Position numbers and translations under genes: made by a program. From assembly GCA_018109965.1 (NCBI GenBank), contig JAGBFE010000144.1, forward strand, positions 1 to 5,976: DNA of 5,976 nucleotides, given 5' to 3'. A model generated the notes under the pieces. That model was not told the DNA's origin. It ran no database searches and saw nothing but the letters and a program-made list of their open reading frames with translations. Of this stretch, positions 1 through 4,821 are shown piece by piece. Each line of letters starts with the position of its first letter. The stretch's first letter is position 1. This DNA comes from Oscillospiraceae bacterium (GTDB lineage: Bacteria > Bacillota_A > Clostridia > Oscillospirales > Ruminococcaceae).

Positions 1-89
1 ACTTCGATTGGAAGTTCGCCTTCTTTCATAAAAATACGGGAAGGTTTCTGGTTAGGGTTACAGCCATATTTAAGTTCAAGTTCTGTCAT
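1..89 (-). CDS. purH: Stand-alone AICAR transformylase (phosphoribosylaminoimidazolecarboxamide formyltransferase), N-terminal fragment
   Basis: Only the first 29 codons lie in the window; the gene runs off the left edge. The visible protein begins MTELELKYGCNPNQKPSRIF, the characteristic opening of the AICAR formyltransferase domain (LKYGxNPxQ). The enzyme transfers a formyl group from 10-formyl-THF to AICAR to give FAICAR, the penultimate step to IMP, in the cytosol. The motif sits directly at the N-terminus, with no upstream methylglyoxal-synthase-like cyclohydrolase domain, so this is the monofunctional form rather than bifunctional PurH; the cyclohydrolase is the separate gene just upstream. 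The ATG at 87-89 is preceded by an AAGGAG ribosome binding site (98-103) at 8 bases. The gap to the IMP cyclohydrolase stop is only 23 bases, which implies co-transcription. Whether the rest of the protein is intact cannot be seen. Confidence 0.85.
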   Translation of the reverse strand, partial: MTELELKYGCNPNQKPSRIFMKEGELPIE

Positions 90-112
90 TGTGCAAACTC
101 CTTTATGTATCA

Positions 113-805
113 TTAAACGTTTTTGTTTACAATTTTTGTTGTTGTTTCGCCTGTTGTTCTGTTTACAAAACGCACAAAAAGGCTAACTTTGTTTGTTTCG
201 TTAAGGCTGTTCCACAGCATATCTGTAACTTCGTCAATTGTGCCTTCAAAGCCTGTCACTGTTTTTGGTTCGCCTTCAAAGGATGGGATTGGGTTGCCGT
301 TATCGTTGTATGTGTGGATAATTCTTGCTTCGCCTTCGATTGGTGCAGCATATTCGTAGAAATAGCGCAGGCACTGATTTTCGTTGCCTTTGTCGGATTT
401 GAGGATGGACATTTTAAAGGAACCGTCTGCATTTACAGCTGCAGAAATTCTTGGTGTCCAGTTTGGACCGTCTGGTTCAAATTCTCTTGTTCTGAGAGCG
501 TTTTCAAAGCTGTCTCCCTTAACCATAAAATCACGGATTGTATCTGTCTGGTCACCGTTTGTAACAACTGTTACATCACCAACTTTTCTTACAGGGTGAT
601 AGATGATAAGGCTTGGGTCCACCATTTTGCTTTCGTCAAAAGCTTTTGTACGGATACCGTCTTCTGTTTCTTCAAAAATTCTGTTCTGGCTGTTTACGCT
701 GCGGCCCATAATGAAATATGCCATCACGATGTCTGTAGCTGTTTTGCCAACCATAATGCCTCTGCCAGGGTATTCTTTGCTCTGCAAGTATTCTGCTATT
801 TTCAT
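113..805 (-). CDS. purO: IMP cyclohydrolase, PurO-type family (230 aa)
   Basis: This enzyme closes the ring of FAICAR to form IMP, the last step of the pathway, in the cytosol. The protein resembles the IMP cyclohydrolase family best known from archaeal PurO (Pfam IMP_cyclohyd), which also occurs in many Clostridia. Visible motifs are YPGRGI (12-17), GRSVNSQNR (34-42), TNGDQTD (82-88) and DGPNWTPRIS (112-121), with full family-like length. The frame is open to a TTG at 814, but I place the start at the ATG at 805: an AAGGA site (816-820) lies 10 bases before it and only 1 base before the TTG. The gene follows purN by 53 bases and precedes the stand-alone AICAR transformylase by 23 bases, so the two halves of a normal PurH are split here into adjacent genes. 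The symbol purO is borrowed from the archaeal family and is not an established name for this organism. Confidence 0.88.
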   Translation of the reverse strand: MKIAEYLQSKEYPGRGIMVGKTATDIVMAYFIMGRSVNSQNRIFEETEDGIRTKAFDESKMVDPSLIIYHPVRKVGDVTVVTNGDQTDTIRDFMVKGDSFENALRTREFEPDGPNWTPRISAAVNADGSFKMSILKSDKGNENQCLRYFYEYAAPIEGEARIIHTYNDNGNPIPSFEGEPKTVTGFEGTIDEVTDMLWNSLNETNKVSLFVRFVNRTTGETTTKIVNKNV

Positions 806-858
806 AATAATCAAATCCTTTTCTTAAATGTAAAACGGTTAAATTATTTTAATCACAA

Positions 859-1518
859 TCAATGTAATGCATCTGTTGCATGAGGGTTTCTTCTCATGCA
901 GGTTGTGCCCTGTACTGCTGCAGAAAGGGCTGCGTCCTCTGCGATTGTCTGGATTGCTCTTGGCAGGATAATCCATTCTGCCTTTTCCATAACACGCTTC
1001 TGCAGCACCTCCGGTGTGTCACCGCGCAGCACTTCAACAGCTTTCTGTGCAATGATTTCGCCGCCGTCAACAATTTCATTTACATAGTGCACTGTTGCAC
1101 CTGTCACCTTAACGCCTTTTGCCAAAGCTGCTTCGTGCACCTTGAGACCATACATACCGTCACCGCAAAAGCTTGGGATAAGGGACGGATGAACATTGAT
1201 GATTTTGTTTGGGAACTGTTTTATAAAGTTTTCTGACAGAATTGAAAGAAAGCCTGCAAGCACAACAAGGTCAATTTTATTGTCTTTAAGTTCTTTTACA
1301 AGGGCTTCTTCCCACTGTTCAGCGTTTTCAAAATCCTTTTTGCGGATAAGTGCAGTTTTTATGCCTGCTTTTTCTGCTCTTTCAAGGGCGTATGCACCTG
1401 CAACATTGCTGATTACCAGCTCCACTTTTGCATCGCGGATAATACCGGAATTCTGTGCATCGATAATCGCCTGCAGGTTTGTGCCGCCGCCGGAAACAAA
1501 AGCTGCTACTCTTAACAT
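859..1518 (-). CDS. purN: Phosphoribosylglycinamide formyltransferase (219 aa)
   Basis: PurN uses 10-formyl-THF to convert GAR to FGAR in the cytosol. The N-terminal Rossmann-like part has the phosphate-binding loop [10 protein letters not shown] (9-18). The catalytic triad known from the family is visible: N108 and H110 in [10 protein letters not shown], and D151 in EIVDGGEI. The FCGDGMYG stretch (117-124) is typical of Gram-positive PurN. The start ATG overlaps the 3' end of purM by 7 bases, so translation is probably coupled; a GAAGGTG site inside purM serves it. The last 20 or so residues (after AIQTIAED, 188-195) do not look like the usual short C-terminus and end in an unusual basic/histidine tail ([12 protein letters not shown]). 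The stop at 859-861 is TGA, unlike the TAA stops of its neighbours. The core is intact, so the enzyme is expected to be functional. Confidence 0.95.
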   Translation of the reverse strand: MLRVAAFVSGGGTNLQAIIDAQNSGIIRDAKVELVISNVAGAYALERAEKAGIKTALIRKKDFENAEQWEEALVKELKDNKIDLVVLAGFLSILSENFIKQFPNKIINVHPSLIPSFCGDGMYGLKVHEAALAKGVKVTGATVHYVNEIVDGGEIIAQKAVEVLRGDTPEVLQKRVMEKAEWIILPRAIQTIAEDAALSAAVQGTTCMRRNPHATDALH

Positions 1519-2543
1519 AAGATTACACCTTCTTCGCCGTCCACTACGCTGCCGAGAACGTATGCGTCTTCGCCCTGTGCTTTGAGAATTTCAATTGTTT
1601 TGTCTGCTTCTTCAGGGCTTACAACCATAACCATGCCAACACCCATATTGAATGTGGAGAACATATGGTCTGTAGGGATATTGCCTGTTTCTTTGATAAG
1701 GTCAAAGATTGGCAGAACTCTTACATCTTCATATCTGATTTTTGCTGTTTTGCCTTTTGGCAGTGCTCTTGGGATATTTTCAAAGAAGCCGCCGCCTGTG
1801 ATGTGTGCAATGCTCTTTACATTAACTTCTTCAAGTACTGCAAGTGCAGGTTTTACATAAAGCTTTGTTGGTGTAAGCAGTGTTTCGCCAAGTGTGCCGC
1901 CAAGGCTTTCAACATACTGTGTGAGGTCTGCTCTTTCCACATCAAACACTTTTCTTACCAGTGAGAAACCGTTGGAGTGCACACCGCTGGATGGGATTGC
2001 CACCAGCACGTCGCCTGTTTTTACATTGTCGTTGTTGAGGATTTTGTCCTTTTCTACAATACCCACTGCAAAGCCGCCGATATCGTATTCGTCCACAGGC
2101 ATAAGGCCCGGATGTTCAGCTGTTTCGCCGCCGATAAGGCTGCAGCCTGAATCAAGACAGCCTTTTGCAACACCGCTTACGATTGTTGCAACCTTTTCAG
2201 GATAGTTTTTGCCGATTGCTATGTAGTCAAGGAAGAACAAAGGTTTTGCACCGCAGCACACAATGTCGTTTACACACATTGCAACTGCATCAATACCGAT
2301 TGTGTCGTGCTTGTCCATAAGGAATGCAAGTTTTACCTTTGTGCCACAGCCGTCTGTGCCGCTTACAAGCACAGGTTTTTCATATCCCTGTGGGAGTTCG
2401 TACATACCGCCAAAACCGCCAAGTCCGTTAAGAACTGCGCTTGTCAGTGTTTTCTGTACACTTTCTTTCATAAGCTCAACCGCTTTGTAACCTGCTGTTA
2501 CGTCAACGCCTGCCGCTTTGTAGCTTTCAATAAAATCTGACAT
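1512..2543 (-). CDS. purM: Phosphoribosylformylglycinamidine cyclo-ligase, AIR synthetase (343 aa)
   Basis: PurM converts FGAM plus ATP to AIR, ADP and phosphate, acting as a soluble dimer. The full family length is present. Motifs in order: [15 protein letters not shown] at the N-terminus (8-22), [13 protein letters not shown] (61-73) for nucleotide binding, [20 protein letters not shown] (83-102), GGETAEHPG (138-146), [12 protein letters not shown] (185-196), and [13 protein letters not shown] (247-259) and FNMGVGM (298-304) in the C-terminal AIR synthase domain. An AGAGAGGT ribosome binding site (2551-2558) stands 7 bases before the ATG, and no better upstream start is visible. It overlaps purN by 7 bases (ATC-TTA-TGT-TAA). 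It lies 208 bases downstream of purE, an untypically long gap for this operon. Expression is probably governed mainly by the riboswitch upstream of purE. Confidence 0.97.
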   Translation of the reverse strand: MSDFIESYKAAGVDVTAGYKAVELMKESVQKTLTSAVLNGLGGFGGMYELPQGYEKPVLVSGTDGCGTKVKLAFLMDKHDTIGIDAVAMCVNDIVCCGAKPLFFLDYIAIGKNYPEKVATIVSGVAKGCLDSGCSLIGGETAEHPGLMPVDEYDIGGFAVGIVEKDKILNNDNVKTGDVLVAIPSSGVHSNGFSLVRKVFDVERADLTQYVESLGGTLGETLLTPTKLYVKPALAVLEEVNVKSIAHITGGGFFENIPRALPKGKTAKIRYEDVRVLPIFDLIKETGNIPTDHMFSTFNMGVGMVMVVSPEEADKTIEILKAQGEDAYVLGSVVDGEEGVILC

Positions 2544-2751
2544 AAGATATACCTCTCTGAGTTCATATAAAAGGGGTTTGAATATAATGCTTAATAATTT
2601 TTAATTTGTCATTTTGTCTTGCCATAGCAATGGCAAAACACCTTCTGTTTATTTGCTTTTATCCTGTCAGCAAATGCATAACAAAACAAATTGTTTTTTG
2701 CATCTTTGTGCTTTTACACTTGCCAACATTATAAAAAAGTATTTTTATATA
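2544..2751 (-). other. Non-coding purE-purM gap with stem-loops
   Basis: This 208-base AT-rich stretch holds no credible gene. It carries one strong inverted repeat (listed separately at 2615-2640), a weaker AT-rich hairpin at 2674-2703 (ATGCA/TGCAT outer stem and AAAACA/TGTTTT inner stem), and a 7-pair all-AT hairpin near 2731-2748. A weak promoter-like pair on the minus strand (ATGACA, 17 bases, CATTAT, about 2588-2616) could drive purM separately but matches consensus poorly. In many Clostridia purC and purF sit between purE and purM; no trace of their coding sequence is recognisable here. Confidence 0.5.
2615..2640 (-). repeat. 11-bp stem-loop between purE and purM
   Basis: The arms 2615-2625 and 2630-2640 pair over 11 positions on the minus-strand RNA (UGUUUUGCCAU with AUGGCAAGACA, one G-U pair) around a UGCU tetraloop. 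The sequence after it on the minus strand is AAAAUGAC, so there is no U-tract and it is not a classic intrinsic terminator. It may be an RNA-processing or 3'-end-stabilising structure that separates purE and purM expression levels; that role is inferred. Confidence 0.55.
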
Positions 2752-3237
2752 TTATTTATTGTTAAGTTTTCTGTCTTTTTCAAGCACAGCATTTTCCATA
2801 TCAATTTTCATCTGAGCAACTTTTGCTGCAAGTGTATCATCACTGAGTGCCAGCATCTGCACAGCAAGGATTGCTGCATTTTCTGCACCGTCGATTGCAA
2901 CTGTTGCAACCGGGATACCGCTTGGCATCTGCACTGTGGAAAGCAATGCATCAAGGCCATCAAGTGTGGAGGATTTGATTGGCACACCGATAACAGGCAG
3001 TGTTGTGTGCGCTGCAAGCACGCCGCCAAGATGTGCTGCCTTGCCTGCTGCTGCAATGATAACGCCAAAGCCGTTTTCCTTTGCTTTTGCAGAAAATTCG
3101 CTTGCTGCTGCAGGAGTTCTGTGTGCAGACATAATTCTCATTTCGTATTCCACACCAAAGCTTTCAAGTTTTTTGGCTGCTTTTTCCATTACACCAAGGT
3201 CAGAATCGCTGCCCATAACAATTGCTACTTTTTTCAT
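2752..3237 (-). CDS. purE: N5-carboxyaminoimidazole ribonucleotide mutase / AIR carboxylase catalytic subunit (161 aa)
   Basis: PurE produces CAIR for the purine pathway, in class I enzymes by moving the carboxyl of N5-CAIR from nitrogen to carbon. It is normally an octamer in the cytosol. The family length is intact. Active-site motifs are visible: GSDSD (9-13; S10 and D13), SAHRTP (37-42; S37, H39, R40), and AAAGKAAHLGG (62-72; H69), followed by LLSTVQMPSGIPVATVAI (98-115). SAHRTP and the VQMPxGIPVxT stretch favour class I. The usual AGGAAHLPG loop reads AGKAAHLGG here. No PurK or PurC is present in the window. The ATG at 3235-3237 has an AGAAAGGTG ribosome binding site (3245-3253). It is the first gene behind the purine riboswitch and terminator, so its transcription should fall when guanine is abundant. 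Confidence 0.96.
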   Translation of the reverse strand: MKKVAIVMGSDSDLGVMEKAAKKLESFGVEYEMRIMSAHRTPAAASEFSAKAKENGFGVIIAAAGKAAHLGGVLAAHTTLPVIGVPIKSSTLDGLDALLSTVQMPSGIPVATVAIDGAENAAILAVQMLALSDDTLAAKVAQMKIDMENAVLEKDRKLNNK

Positions 3238-3292
3238 AACTTAACACCTTTCTTTTTGCAAAATAAATATGTCTATTTTTGATTACAAATAT

Positions 3293-3340
3293 AAAAAAAC
3301 GCAGAAACACCCCTGTAAAAAGGCAACGTCTCTGCGTTTT
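3293..3340 (-). terminator. Riboswitch-controlled intrinsic terminator before purE
   Basis: On the minus strand the arms 3328-3340 (AAAACGCAGAGAC) and 3296-3308 (GUUUCUGCGUUUU) pair over 13 positions with one G-U pair, ending in a run of seven U (3293-3299). The upper part of the 5' arm also pairs with the aptamer's J2/3 strand (3436-3445), giving a mutually exclusive antiterminator. The terminator ends about 56 bases before purE, so it controls entry into the whole operon. Confidence 0.92.
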
Positions 3341-3354
3341 AAACCAAATAAAAG

Positions 3355-3401
3355 CAAACAGACGGTTTTTGCCTTTTTAAATCGGAAAATCTGTCAGTTT
3401 G
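3355..3401 (-). repeat. Imperfect linker hairpin between aptamer and terminator
   Basis: The segments 3355-3363 and 3393-3401 form a stem (CAAAC and GTC blocks with one A-A mismatch). It can continue inward through 3365/3391, 3367-3370/3386-3389 and 3372-3373/3384-3385, with mismatches. It lies between the P1 3' strand and the terminator. If it folds, it would bring J2/3 and the terminator 5' arm close together and assist antiterminator formation; that role is inferred. Confidence 0.4.
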
Positions 3402-3404
3402 TTT

Positions 3405-3473
3405 ATCAATAGTACAGCACTTTACGGATGCTGCGTAGAGACGTCGGGGCCATATCCCCCAACATATATTGAT
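3405..3473 (-). promoter_or_regulatory. Purine riboswitch aptamer, guanine-type
   Basis: The minus-strand RNA folds as the three-way purine riboswitch. P1 is 3468-3473 with 3405-3410. P2 is GUUGGGG/CCCCGAC (3457-3463 with 3443-3449), capped by the canonical L2 GAUAUGG (3450-3456). P3 is GCAGCAU/GUGCUGU, capped by the canonical L3 CCGUAAA (about 3421-3427). L2 and L3 can form the known kissing interaction. J3/1 reads ACUAU (3409-3413); the C at 3412 matches position 74 of the B. subtilis xpt RNA, which selects guanine/hypoxanthine over adenine. The ligand-contacting U51 is present (3437). Two deviations from the usual core are visible: J1/2 reads AUAU (A24 to U) and J2/3 reads GUCUCUAC (U48 to C). 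P1 has only one G-C pair. It sits between a promoter and the terminator preceding purE, so it should act as a ligand-induced OFF switch for the purine operon. Confidence 0.95.
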
Positions 3474-3490
3474 TTTATATAGTTTTTGTA

Positions 3491-3511
3491 GGCAAAAGGC
3501 ACTTATTTGCC
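3491..3511 (-). repeat. Small 5' leader hairpin upstream of the riboswitch
   Basis: GGCAAA and TTTGCC blocks (3506-3511 and 3491-3496) can form a 6-pair hairpin close to the expected transcript start. It could stabilise the 5' end of the leader. No further function can be read from the sequence. Confidence 0.35.
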
Positions 3512-3523
3512 CCTTACTCCTTT

Positions 3524-3552
3524 ATTTTACTCTTATTTTTTTCCTTTTGCAA
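3524..3552 (-). promoter_or_regulatory. Sigma-A-like promoter of the purine operon
   Basis: On the minus strand a -35 box TTGCAA (3547-3552) is followed, after exactly 17 bases, by a -10 box TAAAAT (3524-3529; 5 of 6 consensus positions). Transcription would start near 3517, about 44 bases before the aptamer. Upstream on the minus strand (3553-3660) the DNA is AT-rich and shows no gene. I did not find a clear PurBox pair. Confidence 0.7.
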
Positions 3553-3670
3553 TTGTAACTACTGCCAAAAATTATTGAAAAAGCTGTACTTTTATCGCAT
3601 AGTTTATTCATTTTTACTAAAATTTACATTTTTAATGTACAAATTATGACCTACACCCCTTTAAAATGCC

Positions 3671-3703
3671 AAAACCACAGATTAAATATCAATCTGCGGC
3701 TTT
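3671..3703 (-). terminator. Intrinsic terminator of the LCP-like gene
   Basis: The minus-strand arms AAAGCCGCAGAUU (3691-3703) and AAUCUGUGGUUUU (3671-3683) pair over 13 positions with two G-U pairs around a 7-base loop. The U-run is short (UUUU, then GGCAUUUU), so termination may be incomplete. It lies 36 bases beyond the stop codon of the upstream gene and separates it from the purine promoter. Confidence 0.65.
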
Positions 3704-3739
3704 GTGTTACATTTTGTCCAAAGTTTGTATTCAATACTG

Positions 3740-4543
3740 TTATCCTTTTAAAATTTCCTCCACCTGTGTCTGTGCATTTTCTGCATCCGGCACCAAGGCA
3801 CCATACTGCACAGGAGCATTCCCAAGCAGTCGGACTATGCGCACAAGACCGTCAAGCTCCCGGGTGCCTATGTCGGTATTCAGAAAACTGTAGTTATCCT
3901 TTATTGCCTGCGGCACATCCTTTTCCAGCTTTTGCAGGTTGTTTTGCAAAAGTGTGCAGCCTGTCATATTTAAAAACTCAATACCCACACCGTTGTCCAG
4001 CAGCGCAGGCGAAACCGCAATTGCCGTCAACAAAGTATTTACATCCACATATCTGTTGCCTTTAAGCAAATATTGTTCTACCGACTTGGGCAGTTCTATA
4101 TCTTCCGTGTCAATTTCAGCAAATGAATCCAGCAGTGTTCCAAACACTGCTTCATCACCCACCAAAAAATAATCCACCGTTATATCAAACTGCTGTGACA
4201 AATCCTGAACACACTGGCGTACCCCCGCATAGTCCATACTCTGCCCCAGTGTACGCTGCGGCAGTGACAGATAAAGTGACGACGGCACCGAAACAAGATT
4301 GACCTTTTGCTGAATTGCATTAAGCTGCAGCAAAAAATAAAACTGTGCCTCATCGCAGTCCAGCACCACAAGAGTTGTTTTGGTGTCGTCAGGTGTAAGG
4401 CTTAAAATCGGCACGTTGTGCTGTGCTTCTCCCGCTGCCTGTGGCTGGGAGTACTGCACAAACCAATAAAGCCCCACAAAACATATAAGCATAATGCTGA
4501 ATGTCAGTGTAAAGGTAACCATAAACGCTTTCAGCCTTGTCAT
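3740..4543 (-). CDS. Membrane-anchored protein with a degenerate LCP (LytR-CpsA-Psr)-like domain (267 aa)
   Basis: Residues 8-29 form one hydrophobic segment after a short basic N-terminus (MTRLK), giving a single-span protein with the rest predicted outside the cell. Residues 55-155 resemble the core of LCP cell-wall ligases: TTLVVLDCDE, VNLVSVPSSLYLSLP (81-95), DITVDYFLVGD (120-130) and DSFAEIDTEDIELP (139-152) line up with the family's TxLLVxxD, VSLLSIPRDTYVxIP, IDYYVVVD and LGGVxVxVP blocks. The arginine and aspartate of PRDT are replaced by SS (88-89), and the later arginine-rich RxRxxDxDFxRxxRQ motif is missing. If it is an LCP homologue it is probably not a ligase and may have a binding or regulatory role. 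The ATG is supported by a GGAGG site (4551-4555) at 7 bases. It has its own terminator, so it is probably monocistronic. The family assignment is tentative; the existence of the gene is firm. Confidence 0.85.
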   Translation of the reverse strand: MTRLKAFMVTFTLTFSIMLICFVGLYWFVQYSQPQAAGEAQHNVPILSLTPDDTKTTLVVLDCDEAQFYFLLQLNAIQQKVNLVSVPSSLYLSLPQRTLGQSMDYAGVRQCVQDLSQQFDITVDYFLVGDEAVFGTLLDSFAEIDTEDIELPKSVEQYLLKGNRYVDVNTLLTAIAVSPALLDNGVGIEFLNMTGCTLLQNNLQKLEKDVPQAIKDNYSFLNTDIGTRELDGLVRIVRLLGNAPVQYGALVPDAENAQTQVEEILKG

Positions 4544-4550
4544 TTCAAAA

Positions 4551-4609
4551 CCTCCGCAAAATTAAAATTCAATGTGGATATTATTGGCACAATCGCCTTT
4601 ATGAGACAA
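4551..4609 (-). promoter_or_regulatory. Putative promoter and RBS of the LCP-like gene
   Basis: On the minus strand TTGTCT (4604-4609) is followed after 18 bases by AATAAT (4580-4585; 5 of 6 to TATAAT), predicting a start near 4573 and a leader of about 30 bases that includes GGAGG at 4551-4555. It faces away from the tRNA promoter, with their -35 boxes about 10 bases apart. The -35 match is only moderate. Confidence 0.45.
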
Positions 4610-4618
4610 TCTGCACTA

Positions 4619-4647
4619 TTGAAATTTTTGTGTTGAAGGTTTAAAAT
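4619..4647 (+). promoter_or_regulatory. Sigma-A-like promoter of the tRNA-Thr gene
   Basis: TTGAAA (4619-4624; 5 of 6 consensus) and TAAAAT (4642-4647; 5 of 6) are separated by exactly 17 bases. The predicted start near 4654 falls just before the mature tRNA 5' end at 4658. Confidence 0.8.
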
Positions 4648-4657
4648 TATTTCATAC

Positions 4658-4733
4658 GCTGGCGTAGCACAGTCGGTAGTGCAGCTGATTCGTAATCAGC
4701 AGGTCGTGGGTTCGATTCCCATCGCCAGCTCCA
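4658..4733 (+). tRNA. tRNA-Thr (anticodon CGT)
   Basis: The 76-base sequence folds as a full cloverleaf: acceptor GCTGGCG/CGCCAGC, D stem GCAC/GTGC, anticodon stem GCTGA/TCAGC with loop TTCGTAA, a 5-base variable region, and T stem GTGGG/CCCAT with loop TTCGATT. The anticodon at 4691-4693 is CGT, which reads the threonine codon ACG. The discriminator base is T and CCA is encoded. It is a single-gene unit with its own promoter and terminator. The isoacceptor reads only ACG, so the genome should carry other tRNA-Thr genes elsewhere. Confidence 0.97.
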
Positions 4734-4742
4734 TAATTTTTC

Positions 4743-4790
4743 ATCCTGGAAGCAATGGAAATTTTATAGCGCCATTCTTTCAGGATTTTT
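4743..4790 (+). terminator. Intrinsic terminator of the tRNA-Thr unit
   Basis: ATCCTGGAAG (4743-4752) pairs with CTTTCAGGAT (4777-4786) over 10 positions with one G-T pair. AATGG (4754-4758) with CCATT (4772-4776) extends the stem past a one-base bulge, and a run of five T (4786-4790) follows. It lies 10 bases after the tRNA CCA and 32 bases before the next start codon, so it should largely separate the tRNA from the following gene. Confidence 0.85.
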
Positions 4791-4821
4791 GTTACCGTCC
4801 CGTTTTAAAGGAGTGACCATT

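Noticed and set aside
806..814. TTG start three codons upstream for the IMP cyclohydrolase
   Set aside because: The AAGGA site is only 1 base from this TTG but 10 bases from the ATG at 805, so the ATG is the better start.
89..883. A 264-residue open frame on the plus strand
   Set aside because: It is antisense to the IMP cyclohydrolase gene, its product is rich in Cys and Phe with no family-like motif, and it has no convincing ribosome binding site. It is a by-product of codon bias on the minus strand.
2588..2616. Separate promoter for purM
   Set aside because: ATGACA/CATTAT with 17-base spacing matches consensus poorly in an AT-rich region where such matches are expected by chance, so it is mentioned only as a weak possibility.
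2658..2720. A 20-codon minus-strand ORF (starts MLASVKAQRC) in the purE-purM gap
   Set aside because: There is no ribosome binding site before its ATG, it overlaps the AT-rich hairpin, and it resembles no remnant of purC or purF.
2614..3282. 222-residue plus-strand frame across purE and its flanks
   Set aside because: It is antisense to purE, with Cys/His-rich low-quality composition and no ribosome binding site.
3405..3473. Adenine or 2'-deoxyguanosine riboswitch assignment
   Set aside because: Adenine types carry U at the position seen as C at 3412, and known 2'-deoxyguanosine types change the U51 equivalent. Both bases here match the guanine type.
3646..4065. Plus-strand frame opposite the LCP-like gene
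   Set aside because: It has no ribosome binding site, a composition unlike a real protein, and lies antisense to a gene with a clear start, membrane span and terminator.
4658..4790. tRNA-Thr as an integration (att) site
   Set aside because: The tRNA 3' end and terminator are intact, no repeat of the tRNA 3' end is visible elsewhere in the window, and no integrase or mobile gene is present.
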